From NCBI GenBank assembly GCA_018398575.1, contig JAGTXZ010000021.1:1922001-1986000 (forward strand): a DNA stretch of 64,000 bases, written 5' to 3'. This DNA is from Ampelomyces quisqualis. Its lineage: Eukaryota > Ascomycota > Dothideomycetes > Pleosporales > Phaeosphaeriaceae. Below the pieces are notes generated by a model. The model saw only the letters and a list, made by a program, of their open reading frames with translations, was not told the origin of the DNA and did no database searches. Shown in pieces: positions 10,759 to 21,055 of this stretch. Every line of letters begins with the position of its first letter. Position 1 is the stretch's first letter. Position numbers and translations under genes: made by a program.

Positions 10759-11016
10759 CTACGATGCGCGGCCACCCTTCTTGCTACCGAGAGTGAGAGC
10801 TCTCCTCCGGATGGCATTCATCTTGCTTTCGCTCGTTGGTGATGTTGGGCTCGAAGTGGAGTCGCTGCCAGATCGGTCTGTTTGAGAGCTGTCGGATGAT
10901 TGCGAAGTGGACCGCTTGCGACTCTCTTCGGCAAGGATATCGTCCAAGCAGACGTTGAGGTGAGGGTGTGTGATGGGGACCTCCTCGACGAGGTTTTCGA
11001 CAAAGCGGGATGCCAT
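10759..11016 (-). CDS. Small Ser-rich protein, unrecognised
   Basis: Single-exon frame of 85 residues. The N-terminus is compact and protein-like (MASRFVENLVEEVPITHPH, LNVCLDDILAEE). The middle is a Ser/Thr/Asp tract (about residues 35-65) and the end is basic (NAIRRRALTLGSKKGGR). No signal peptide or membrane segment is present. A TATATA element at 11077-11082 lies about 60 bp upstream on the correct strand, which supports a real transcription unit. I do not recognise the family. The Ser tract plus basic tail would suit a phosphorylated, disordered regulator, but that is inference. Confidence 0.6.
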   Translation of the reverse strand: MASRFVENLVEEVPITHPHLNVCLDDILAEESRKRSTSQSSDSSQTDRSGSDSTSSPTSPTSESKMNAIRRRALTLGSKKGGRAS

Positions 11017-11076
11017 TACAGTGGTAATGTTGAATGGGATGGATGGTATGGCGTCAAGAGGTGGAGAGCTGGAGTG

Positions 11077-11082
11077 TATATA
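11077..11082 (-). promoter_or_regulatory. TATA element of the small Ser-rich gene
   Basis: TATATA, palindromic, about 60 bp upstream of the ATG at 11016. Position and spacing fit a core promoter. Confidence 0.4.
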
Positions 11083-12497
11083 CTACTTCGAAGATATAGC
11101 AAGGTGGATGTTTGATATGATCGACGGCCGGTGTACATTCCCGGGGTGAACGTAGTTGTAGTGGTTGTATGTTTAGAGAGTCCAGACCGGATGTAATAAT
11201 AGCACGGGTCTGGAGGGTTGTGAGACGCTCAACGAAAGCAGCGAGCACTAAGGAAGCGATGTTCAGATAGATTCCGAATTGCAAGTTCATGAGTGCAGAG
11301 CAGACACGTAGACTTTTAAACCGAGCGCCCACACATGGTCGTATCCAATTTCAGTATGTACGCGCACACGGCCAACGCCCACAGTCTGCGGTAGCAAGGG
11401 TCCTTGGAGCCAGGGCCCCTGAAGGCGCCGATCCCACAGTCTCGATGCCTAAGGGAATTGTGCTAATGTCAGGGATGACGACGGTGGGTTCGCGGCCTGC
11501 TGATTCTGAATTCACATGGTGCCCGTCGACCGCCTTGCATGTTGCGATTCCGTCTCACGTCAAGCACAGGTCTTCGTACCTCTTCTCGTACAGCTTCGGG
11601 TCGACGACAGGCACAAGAAAATTGCATGCAAGTGGCCGGAAGCTGCTGCGAGTGGCTTTCGATTGGCTTTTCGCCTCGCAACCGGCATCCTTCGTCTCGA
11701 GAAGCCAAGTCCAGCAGGCCAGCTCTGCCCGACAACAGTCGGCAACCATGTGGTGTCTTCCCAAGGAAGCAACACGCAAGCCCTTTTGCCACGGCCTGAC
11801 AGAGACGAGCCACAGCACTGAGCAGCCAGACAAATCAACTCAGAGACGGCGTGCATGAGAACTTCGCGATCAGCCCCTGACTGCGCCGCCAAAGTTGTCA
11901 GATTGAATCTATCCAAATTTGGCCTGATTGATACTGAGATTGTGGTCCACCCAACGGCTCTTGTCCGCATGGACTGCAGCCGTCACTTCTCGCACGAGAG
12001 ACTGTTCCACTTGCGCGTGTCCGATGACGTTGGGCGGGCGCTGCCATTCCACAGCCTCCGAGAAGCTCTTGGTCCTTGGCTAAGTACCCGAACCGGGCCT
12101 CACACGGCGCTAAGCAGCGCGTGAGATATCGTGAGAAGACTGCTCTGGAACACTTTCTATAGTAGGCTGTGCGCCGTGTGGAATCCAAACTGTAACTGCA
12201 AGCAAGCAATGCCAAACGACATCATAGTGCGTCTGCCCCGTCCACTAATGGCTTCATAGTCCGGCGCGCGGGTTTGAAGACCCTTGGGCACTGGGCACGC
12301 CGCTCTGCGCCATCCGTCATGTCCCAGGCACCACGATACCAAATGTCGCGTGGTAGCCAGCGACTACCGGATGCGAGTGGCATTTGCTCTGCGCTTGGGA
12401 TTCGTGTCTCGTCATGTCAAATGCGATTGCGGGTTGACGCTTGTTTCATGTACCAGACGCCAAATGATGACCCTGGGATCGTTCAAAGCGGCAGTCG
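11083..12497. other. Gene-free stretch between small gene and DBR1
   Basis: About 1.4 kb. Frames of 90-190 residues are open on both strands here, but they overlap one another, lack domains and show no consistent codon pattern. I regard the region as non-coding. Confidence 0.45.
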
Positions 12498-14215
12498 TCA
12501 CCAGCGCCCGCGACCACGTCCTCCGCCGCGTCCCCTGCCCTGGCCCCTTCCCCCACCTCGGCTTCTATTCCCACCTCTAAAGCCCCCCCTTCCGCGGCCT
12601 CCGCCATGGTCGAACCGTTGCTGCTCTGGCCGAGGACCGCTCTGCATCAGCTGCGCTCGCTCTTCGTCTGAGGCGTGGAATTGATTTGGGATCTGCAGCA
12701 AGTTGCAAAATGCTTGCGTGTGCGGATTACTGTACTCATTCGGTGGCGCAAGGACGTGTATGCCTGACGCAGGTTCGTACACCGGGGCTGTCTGTGCGAA
12801 GTCCTCCGGTATTATCATCCTGTCTGCTTTCATTATGTTTTCCTCGACCCATTTCATCTCCTCCTCTATCAGTGGCCTATAGAATGCATCGCCTTTATCC
12901 GCAGGGACTTTCGCGGTTGGATCGCCCAGTTGCAAGTCCGCAGCAAAGACACGTGTGATAGCAAGCCATTCCTGGTCGTACTCTAGCTGTAACGGGCGCC
13001 TAATCTCCGACTCGTTGTGCGGCGTTATTCCCACCAGTTGAAGAAAGCTTCTTTTGGGCAAGCACTTGTCAAGGGCCAGAAATCTGGTCGTTTTATTCGT
13101 GATGTCTGTGGGAAAAGGTAGGGTCGGAATAGATTCGAACTGAGGACGAGCAAATGAAGCTGGCAGCATGTCTCGAAGATCCTGGGGCACAGCAGATGTG
13201 CCTTTCGTGCCACTGATTGTATCGGGTTTGTCTGCATCTGCACCTTGGGCCGATCCTGATTCATCGTCGTCCATGTCGAGATCGATCTCGGCCTCATTTT
13301 TCGGTGCTACAGCCGGAGCATCATCCATGACATCCAGGTCAGTCTCTTCGGTGTTCTTGATTGTTTCCGGGGGGTTGATAGGCTGCGCGCGACCAGCGTC
13401 CGCGTCTGCATTTGCGTCTGCGTGATTCCACAACCCAGCGAACTTGGTATGCATGTGAGCACTGAACCAATATGGAGGTCGGAGACGCTCCATCACAGTT
13501 GTAGCTGCGAGGCTGCCCAAGGTACCATCCTTGGCTTCTTGTTCGAAATGCGGCTTCCACCTGAATAGCTGTTTGTGGTCACCTCTCCACTCCATGCCAC
13601 GCGGCCAGTCATGGCTCAATCCTATGTCGACCTGCGTACGTATCTGTAACAACTTTCGTACATCCAGTTCGCGTACGTGGTAGATGCTCCTCACGTCATC
13701 ACTGTTGTACGGCAACCGTTCATAGTGTGGCTTCTTGTAGTTGTACCCTTTCCATATGCCCGACAGGCCGACAATCCGGAGAGGGCCTAATCTCACGACA
13801 TTTGCGGCGCCCATGTAGTATATGTTCGGCGCCGCCCATCCTCCGTAGTATAACTCCCACATGTAGTTGCTCGCTTCGTGGTTGCCGCCTATGAAAATGG
13901 TCAGGTACGGGGCCGTTCGAACGCCGGAGTAGTACTCGTGGAAGTCCTGCATATCGTAGTATTTGGCTGGCATTGAGACTGCTTTTAAGTCTGACGCATT
14001 ACGAACGGCCTAGCATGTCAGTGTGCGTTCTATTGTGGACGGGCGCAGCGACGTACTTGAAAGTCGCCTCCGATGATCAGTAGATCCACACCAGACCATC
14101 CTTTGAGCTCGCACGCTTTCGCAACAGACGCATAGATAGAGTGCAGTACCCCATGACCACAGCCCTCAACGGCTATCCGCAAGCCACGCTTTGAGAGCAA
14201 CGTTGGCGACGTCAT
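12498..14215 (-). CDS. DBR1: RNA lariat debranching enzyme
   Basis: Nuclear metallophosphoesterase that cleaves the 2'-5' bond of excised intron lariats. Two exons, 14057-14215 and 12498-14009, encode 556 residues. Metal-binding and catalytic motifs are intact: AVEGCGHG (the ligand Cys and His are kept although the usual second Cys is Gly), GGDFQAVRN, FIGGNHEASN, LSHDWPRG and FSAHMHTKF. The debranching-enzyme C-terminal domain follows (about residues 330-480). Two additions stand out: an Asp/Glu-rich low-complexity insert (about residues 265-315) and an RG/RGG-rich tail of about 35 residues ending in Trp. I chose the ATG at 14215, close to the first beta strand; an upstream in-frame ATG at 14281 is less likely. 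Confidence 0.97.
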
Positions 14216-14515
14216 GTTTGAGTGCTCAGTATGATTGCGTGTTAGCGCTGGACAATTAGCCGAAATCAACCAGTTTGACACTTGAACCCTTCGCGACTAC
14301 GGGCGCGCAGTTGCAGGAGCGCCAGGAGCTGTTGAGGCACGAGAGCGGTGGTTTCTATCGGCCAGCCTCAAAATATTCGAGGAAAGCAACGGGCTGCACG
14401 TTGCGCTAGTGTCGGCGGTCGGCGTTCCTGCAGATGCCGCGCCAGGACTGAGCGGAGCATCCGATTTCGACACCAAATTCTTTCATGCGCTTCCCATCCA
14501 TCAGCAGTTTTGGCC
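14216..14515. promoter_or_regulatory. Divergent promoter region shared by DBR1 and the Rpr2-type gene
   Basis: 300 bp separate the start codons of two RNA-processing genes transcribed away from each other. No TATA box is obvious. Shared control is inferred only from the arrangement. Confidence 0.4.
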
Positions 14516-15094
14516 ATGACAGATCGAGTTGAAGCAAGAGCGAGCTATCTCCACGAGGCTGCTCACCTCCTCGGTATCTCGTCACCTTCGGCTTCTGCTT
14601 TCCTCGGATCGGCATACAACAAACTGCTCCAGGATACTGAACTCAAGGTGCCGGCGAAGGCACTGGATGCTCACCGCCGCGAAATTTGCGGTGCTTGCGG
14701 CAACCTGATGATTCCGGGATGGTCATGCGAGATCAAGAACGAGCCCCAGAAGGGGCAAACGAAAGCACGCAACCAAAAGGTCAAATCCGGCGGAATCCCA
14801 AAGGCGAGTCCCTGCATAGTCTATTGCTGTTCAAGATGCCATCGGAAAACGGAACAGACGCTCCAGAGCCAGCCACGGAGACGAGTAAAGAAAGCAAAGA
14901 GCTTTGTAGTGCCCCAAGCGAACACTGCTACCAGCGACGCGAAAAACGAAGATGAAGTTAAAAAGCCTCGGGGGGTGAATGCAAGTAGCAAACAGAGACA
15001 GAAGGCCCGCAAAGGTGGTTTACAGGCTATGCTGGAGAAGAACAAATCGCAGAATTCAAGTCAAGGACTCGACCTGATGGATTTTGCAATGTAG
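14516..15094 (+). CDS. RNase P/MRP subunit of the Rpr2/Rpp21/SNM1 family
   Basis: Protein subunit of RNase P or RNase MRP, the ribonucleoproteins that mature tRNA 5' ends and process rRNA. Single exon, 192 residues. An N-terminal alpha-helical part contains the family pattern YLHEAAHLLG...FLGSAYNKLL. It is followed by a zinc ribbon with CxxC pairs at residues 58/61 (CGAC) and 105/108 (CSRC), separated by a lysine-rich loop. The C-terminal third is basic and ends in a short LQAMLEKN helix. From sequence alone I cannot decide between the RNase P-specific (Rpr2) and MRP-specific (Snm1) member, so no symbol is given. Divergent from DBR1. Confidence 0.85.
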   Translation: MTDRVEARASYLHEAAHLLGISSPSASAFLGSAYNKLLQDTELKVPAKALDAHRREICGACGNLMIPGWSCEIKNEPQKGQTKARNQKVKSGGIPKASPCIVYCCSRCHRKTEQTLQSQPRRRVKKAKSFVVPQANTATSDAKNEDEVKKPRGVNASSKQRQKARKGGLQAMLEKNKSQNSSQGLDLMDFAM

Positions 15095-15463
15095 ATGTTC
15101 CATCTGCTGACGACGAGCCAGCGACACATGGTGGAACATGATTTTGGAGTGAGGCTTGGGAAGACCATGGCCACCACCATCGGCAACCAGACCAAATTTC
15201 CGAATTGGGTATTACTGCTTACGGGGGTGGGCAATAACGTCTCCCGGTGCGTAGGGCTGAAATGTACAAGCCAGGGTGCCAGGGTCTTTCTGCAGCGAAA
15301 GCACCAGAAGGACTCCAGCCCCGCTAGTCTACGCTAAACGCCGACGCGGGGCTGTCAAAATTTCGAGAACTTCGTCATACCGGGTCCCGCGCACCACTAC
15401 AACTCTGAACACATCAATCCTGCCACAATCACACAAGACAATCACTCGGACCAAACAGAGAAC
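15095..15463. other. Intergenic region upstream of ZPR1
   Basis: 369 bp containing the ZPR1 promoter; the last 60 bp are A/C-rich, a usual fungal leader. No other feature is seen. Confidence 0.5.
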
Positions 15464-17016
15464 ATGGCGGAACACAAAAGTCTTGCGCAAGACCTCTTCG
15501 AAGATATGGGCCGCAAGGTCGCAGAGGCGAGCGCGCAGCAAGGCGATGACGACGACGACACCAAAGTTGTTGATGAGATTGAGAGTCTGTGCATGAACTG
15601 CCACGAAGATGTATGCTCACTGTACAACACCCGAAATACGAGACTGACTCTTGTAGGGGATTACACGGCTTCTCCTGACGAAAATCCCCTTCTTCCGCGA
15701 AATTGTCATCATGTCTTTTGCATGTCCTCATTGCCATTTCAAGAACACCGAAGTCCAGCCTGCGGGCGAGATACAACAACGCGGGATCAAGTTTACACTC
15801 AGGATTGATTCAGCAGATGACCTCAGCAGACAGATCGTGAAGAGCGATACTGCAGTATTCCGCATCGAAGACATCGATCTCGAAATTCCACCGGGACGGG
15901 GTCAGCTTTCAAATGTCGAAGGCATACTGTCTATGGTCGCGCAGGATTTGGAACAGAAGCAAGACGAGCGCAAGGAGGTTATTCCTGAGGTGTACCACAA
16001 GGTTCAAGGCGTTATCGAAGTAATCAAGCAAATGGCGAGTGGTGAGAAATTGCCATTCAAGCTCACCATCGACGACCCTGCCGGCAACTCTTCGATTGAG
16101 CCCCCGAGCCACCTTATGGGAGGCAAGTACTCTCGAAACGAGTACCCACGCACAGCTGCCCAGAACGAAGCGCTTGGACTTGGCGACACAAGCGGAGAGG
16201 CACCTGCTGCGGAAATTCGTCCCGAATACCATGCCTCGCAAATGTACCCCGAGATGCCTTCCGGGTCCATGGTGAACAACGTAGATGAAGACGACATTAT
16301 CGAAAACCAAGTTTATGGGTTCCCGGCCACATGCCCTGGGTGCACCAAGAGCTGCACAACTAACATGAAGATGGTTAACATACCGCATTTCAAACAAGTC
16401 GTGCTCATGAGCACTGTGTGCGACCACTGCGGATGTAAGCCAAGCTTGGGATAGAAAAGATTTTCCCCACTGACATGGCACAGATCGAAGTAACGAGGTC
16501 AAGACCGGAGGTGAAGTGCCAGAACAAGGTCGTCGAATTACTGTATCCGTCGAAAACAAGGAGGATATGTCGCGCGATATCCTGAAAGCCGAATCTTGCG
16601 CCATGTCGTGCCCTGAACTCAACCTCAGCGTCGAGCCGGGAACGCTCGGCGGCAGATTCACTACAGTCGAGGGTCTCCTTACTCAGGTCCGCGACGATCT
16701 AAAGTCTTCCATCTTCGACGGCGGTGACGGCGGTGACTCCATGGACACAACGGCCAAGAGCAAGTGGACCGAGTTCTTCGCCAAGCTTTCATCAGCCATC
16801 AATGGAGAGGTCAAATTCACCCTTGTTCTCGTGGACCCCCTTGCCAGCAGCTACGTCCAGAGCTTCACTGCACCGGAGCCGGACCCCCAGATCAAGGTTG
16901 AGGATTATGAGCGGACGGAGGAGGAGAAAGAGGAGCTGGGACTGAATGATATGCAGACGGAGAACTACGAGCAGGAGCACGTGGAAACAAGCGACGCACG
17001 CACCAATGGAGGGTAA
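15464..17016 (+). CDS. ZPR1: Zinc finger protein ZPR1
   Basis: Conserved eukaryotic protein with two ZPR1 modules. In yeast it is a chaperone for eEF1A folding. Three exons, 15464-15610, 15657-16434 and 16484-17016, encode 485 residues. Module 1: CxxC pairs at 43/46 (CMNC) and 72/75 (CPHC). Module 2: CPGC and CDHCG, the latter continuing across intron 2 as CGYRSNEVKTGG, the signature that fixes this splice site. Each finger is followed by its beta-rich half (VEGILSMV in the first, VEGLLTQV in the second). The C-terminus is acidic. Both introns are 46-49 nt. Confidence 0.97.
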
Positions 17017-17186
17017 GATTGCGTGTTGTTTCGATGTTTGATGGTTTATGAATTTCCATTCTCGTCTGCATTGGGTCGGGGCGCCGTAGATATCCAGGCT
17101 TCGCCAGCCATTTGAAGCATTTTCGACCTTGCTAGTCGGTACATGAGAGTTTCGTGACCCTTCAGCCAGCAGGCTCGATGTAGGTA

Positions 17187-17756
17187 CTAGCCAGCCAGCG
17201 GGTTCGCGTGTATTGTGACATTCTTGATCTCGACCTTCTCCTGCGGCCTGGACTTCTTATCCACGGCAATCGTCTCTATGTCGTCGAGCACCTCATGACC
17301 CTCCAGAATCTTGCCGAAGACGGTGTTCTTCCCATCAAGGTGCGGCGCGGGCGCGAAGGTAATGAAGAATTGCGAGCCGTTGGAGTTGGGGCCCTTGTTC
17401 GCCATGCTGACGATGCCTCGCGCGTTGTGTCTGAGAGCGGGGCGGATCTCGTCCTCGAAGAGCTGGCTTGGGGTATCGTAGATTGACGTGGACGTTTTTG
17501 ACTTGGCATCGGACGCGGGGCTTCCGGTCTGCACCATGAAGTTTGGAATCAGGCGGTGGAACGGACTGCCATTGTAGAAGCTGGAGGCGCATAGGGCGAG
17601 GAAGTTCTCGGCAGTCTTGGGGACGGTTTCGCAGAAGATGTCGAGTTTGATGTCACCGCGCGAGGTGTGCAGCTATGGCATTGGTCAGCATGGCAACAAG
17701 GCACAACAAATTGCTCGAGGAGCTACCGAGTACGGAGGACTTACAGTAACAGACAT
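17187..17756 (-). CDS. Cyclophilin-type peptidyl-prolyl isomerase, PPIL3/Cyp10 type
   Basis: Catalyses cis-trans isomerisation of Xaa-Pro bonds; PPIL3-type members are associated with the spliceosome. Two exons, 17745-17756 (MSVT) and 17187-17672, encode 165 residues, a minimal single-domain cyclophilin. The N-terminus MSVTLHTSRGDIKLDIFCE is typical of the type. Active-site elements are visible: FHRLIPNFMVQTG (catalytic Arg), NGSQFFITFAP and HLDGKNTVFGKILEG. The residue equivalent to the cyclosporin-contacting Trp of CypA is not Trp (PHLDG). Divergent from the arrestin-fold gene. Confidence 0.95.
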
Positions 17757-18483
17757 GATGGTGGCGCGGTCGGCTGCGCATGCCCGACGCGTTGCTGGAC
17801 AGTTTGTTGTGGTGCAGCAGAGAGAGACAGGCCCCCACAGCTCTCGAGCTGCCAATGAATCGCCATCCTCATCTCCCATTGGCACGCCGTTTCTGCACAC
17901 TGCCCCCGCTGTCAGCGTCGCCGTCGCCATCGCCATCGCCATCGCCCACCGCTGCTTGCACCGCCGTCCTGGCGAATCGCCCCGTCCTGGAGAGTTGCCC
18001 CGTCCCATCGCAGTCGCCTAAGCGTCGCCTTCCAATCTATACGGCGACGCTCCGAAGCCGTACGCGACCCTGCCTCGTCCTCGACACCGTGCCGCATCCG
18101 CACTCCCTCCTCCGCCTCCGCCTCCTCCTTCTCCAAGCTACGCATACGACGACGACGGCAGCACCCTCGCTCGCTGCATCGCCCGCCCCGCCGCCGTGCG
18201 ACCGGCTCGCTACCGTACCGCCCACTGCCCGCCCCTCCACCCCGCCCGTTCAAGCATTCTTACAATACACCTGCATCTCCAACCCCCCACCCTCCCGCCG
18301 CCGGAAGGCTCCTCCCCAGCTCGCGCCGCTCTGCACAGCCCAGCAGCCGTCTGGCGCACCGCGTCCGAGTCTGCACAAAACACACTCGCTGCGCAAGCAA
18401 GCTTGGGATCCCCAAGTCGACGCCCATGCAGTGCCTGCTGCCGTCCCAGGCCTGCGCCGACCAGCTCGTCCCCATAAGCTACC
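17757..18483. promoter_or_regulatory. Divergent, pyrimidine-rich promoter region of cyclophilin and arrestin genes
   Basis: 727 bp, very rich in C and T on the plus strand. A long open frame across it is low-complexity and not a gene. The hexanucleotide tract CGCC(G/A)T x4 at 17919-17942 lies inside. It must hold both promoters and the arrestin leader. Confidence 0.45.
17919..17942 (+). repeat. Hexanucleotide repeat CGCCAT, four units
   Basis: Four consecutive units, the first with G instead of A at position 5. It is the reverse complement of the unit found upstream of SCAP at 32500-32547. Confidence 0.8.
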
Positions 18484-19787
18484 ATGTCGGCCTTTGTGCG
18501 CGTCTCGGGCCCGCCAAACAGTAATTTCCTGGTCGGCTACCCGGGCATATCAGCTACACTGGTACGTTCCCACAGCTGGCGCATGTTGTTTGCATGCTGA
18601 CACCGCGCACAGCCGCGCATAGAAGGCAAAGTCGAGATCAGACCGCTGCTCGGCGTGTCTGCGCCCGTCAACGTCTCCCTCGTCACCATCGCCTTGCACC
18701 GCCGCGAGACTATACATCCCTCTGCCGAGTCCCTCACCAAGAAGCACCTGGCGGCTCCGCGGAAAGAGATCACGGATATTGTTGGCAAGGAGATGCTCTT
18801 GTATCGATGCCATGCTGGGAGAGAGTACGAGAGCATATTATGCATGGACCTGCCCTTTGTCATCTTCATACCCTACGGTCGCGGCGGCGAGGAGGTCGCT
18901 AGAAGAGTCCCACCTGCAAGCCTGCAGCTGCCGAGTCGCACGGCTGAGACGTTCTACGAACTGGTTGTGACTGTGCAGCAAGGGCCGCAGGAGCAGAAAA
19001 AGTACCCGTTTGCCGTGCCGATACAGCGTTACGATACTCTGTCCACGTTTGGCATGTACAATCGCCCTGAAAGTGCCGAACGGGTCACCGACCATCTGGT
19101 TACGCTTGGCATAAGCTTACCACGCTGGAGCTATGGGCCACTGGATCCTGTATCGGTATACATCAAGCTCAGTCCAAACCCTGACTGGCTCAGCAAGGCG
19201 AAGAGGGTGACCATATCCAAGATCACTGTCGGCATCGACGAGGAAATTGTTTATAACCATGAAGGCGACGAGCCAACACGGAAGGTCAAGACATTAGCAA
19301 CTACGACCCAACGTGTCGGTGTCAAGATGCCTGAAGCTGGCTATTTCACAAATCTCGGCCTTGTCTTTCCTGCCAAGGACTTGCGTGATCACGATGGCAT
19401 AATACCACGCGGGAAGAAAGAGTTTCCCATGTATGCAGTCAACGGCTTTACCACCACCGGCACGCTGTACAAGATCGAATACTACCTTACTGTCAAGGCA
19501 GGTTCATCTCGCGCTTCTACCCTACGAGTACTGACACGCCACAGGCACAAATGTCGTCGGCCAAAGACATTTTGCTCCGACAACCTATCGTGGTATGCCC
19601 CTTTGATCACGCTGGCTGTAAAGAAGAAATGGAAGCCATTGAACAAGCGGCAAAGGATGCCGCACATGTAGCGCCCGACAACCCCATGTTGCCCGCTAGT
19701 ACGATTGTACGGTTCAACGATCCCGACGGTCTTCGTTCGCTTGGTATTGCAATAGTTGGTGGAGTTCGCAAACCACTGATTGAGTGA
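18484..19787 (+). CDS. Arrestin-fold protein, LDB19/alpha-arrestin-like
   Basis: Probable adaptor that links membrane proteins to ubiquitination and endocytosis; the role is inferred from the family. Exons 18484-18561, 18613-19497 and 19545-19787 encode 401 residues. The beta-sandwich strands are recognisable (VEIRPLLGVSAPVNVSLVTI, then MYAVNGFTTTGTLYKIEYYL). The last intron needs care. GT donors at 19492 (GTCAAG) or 19502 (GTTCAT) are poor, and the 19502 choice breaks the frame. A GC donor AAG|GCAGGT at 19498 with acceptor CACAG at 19544 gives phase 0 and the smooth reading YLTVKAQMSSAKDILL. The stop at 19787 overlaps a GTGAGC that could start another intron (see findings). PY motifs are not obvious. 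Confidence 0.78.
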
Positions 19788-21055
19788 GCACGCACCGATG
19801 AGTAAAAGTAAGAATTTACACATGGAACGGAGGACGTGAGTAACGACGAAGACTCGACATTCGCCCTCGAAGTCGTTAGTGGGCTGGAGGAGAGCGTCTC
19901 ACTTAGCACCGAGACACCAAGCATCACTCAGCGGATCTGAAAACACCGATTCGGTGCGGATAGTCTCGATTACCGGACTTGAGGAAGGTCAAAGGCGACA
20001 AGGGAAAAGATCCGCTTGCCGCTTGCCGCTTGCCGCTTGCCGTTTGCCTCACGAAGACCCTTACGAGCCCCTCAGAGCTTGATCTTCTCACCCTTGGCCT
20101 CACCACCACTGCCACCACCATGACTGGGGAACAAAGGCGTTAATTGAATACTTGCGCGACAGGCAAAATACCCCGCAGGGCGTTGCTTCGTCCTAGGCGG
20201 ACATGTTACATTTCCAGGAGTTTAATGAGAAGGTCGGTCAGCCATTGTCTGGCTTTGGATGATCGGGACCGCCGTTTCAATGTTTATTGTTTGATACCTA
20301 TCGATCGTTCTTGTATTTTCGTTTTTGTACAGAAGTTGTTTTAGGGGGAAAACAGCTTTGCAACAGACGGGCTGGGAACCAGTAGAGCACGGAAATGGAG
20401 AGGGACTTGGATGCTAGGGATGTGTGTGGTAAGTGGGTGGGGCGATATAGCATGAGGAACTAGAGCTGATGAGGTGAATACGACCGTGATAATACTGTAC
20501 TGCAACACTTCCAAGCAAACCTTGCTTCTCAAAGATTGCGTAAAATACAGCCAGGACATCCTGAACGATGGCGTCCATGCTCTCGTAACCAATGCGATTG
20601 TATCACTAAACCCCGGAGATAGACGGGGCCCAGGGGAATTGATCAAAACCAGTGGGTAAGACTCAGTCCGAGTCAACATCACTCATCCATCAGGATACCT
20701 ATCCACAATTCATAGACAAGCGCTCAATCCACAGTGCTGGCACTCGGTATTGAAAAGAGAGTCGCTCGCGAACAAAGGTATCACCGCAGGATCCGACTCG
20801 CGCGGTGCGAGCTGACGATGACGCGCCTACCCGAAGTACCGGTACTTTACCGAGGCACAGCAACTCCACTTCCCGCATGCATGGTCGTATTCTTCGCAGT
20901 CAGCAGCAGTCTACAGGTCAACCGGAAAGCCAATCAAGGGGCGTCGAAGGAACCTGTCATGCATGCCGAAAAGGATCCCCGCATTTACGCCCCGTTGGCG
21001 TTGAAGTGGTTCGCTTTTTACTCCTTTTCCTTCCAAACTACCTCGCGATTCCAAC
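19788..21055. other. Intergenic region, possible extra arrestin exon at its left end
   Basis: About 1.27 kb. The segment 19841-19940 may be a terminal exon of the arrestin gene. A 7-bp tandem repeat lies at 20012-20046. The rest holds the promoter of the monooxygenase gene and shows no coding signal. Confidence 0.45.
20012..20046 (+). repeat. 7-bp tandem repeat CCGCTTG, five copies
   Basis: Five head-to-tail copies; the fifth has T for C at its fourth position. It lies about 225 bp beyond the arrestin stop. Confidence 0.85.

Noticed and set aside
11289..11858. 189-residue frame upstream of DBR1
   Set aside because: Several other frames of similar length overlap it on both strands; no domain, no splice-consistent extension and no promoter clue.
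15909..16661. 250-residue frame antisense to ZPR1
   Set aside because: Fully antisense to strongly conserved ZPR1 exons, including the zinc fingers.
17780..18622. 280-residue frame across the cyclophilin/arrestin intergenic region
   Set aside because: Pro/Ser/Arg low-complexity translation of a C-rich promoter; it runs into the arrestin exon in the wrong frame and lacks any conserved block.
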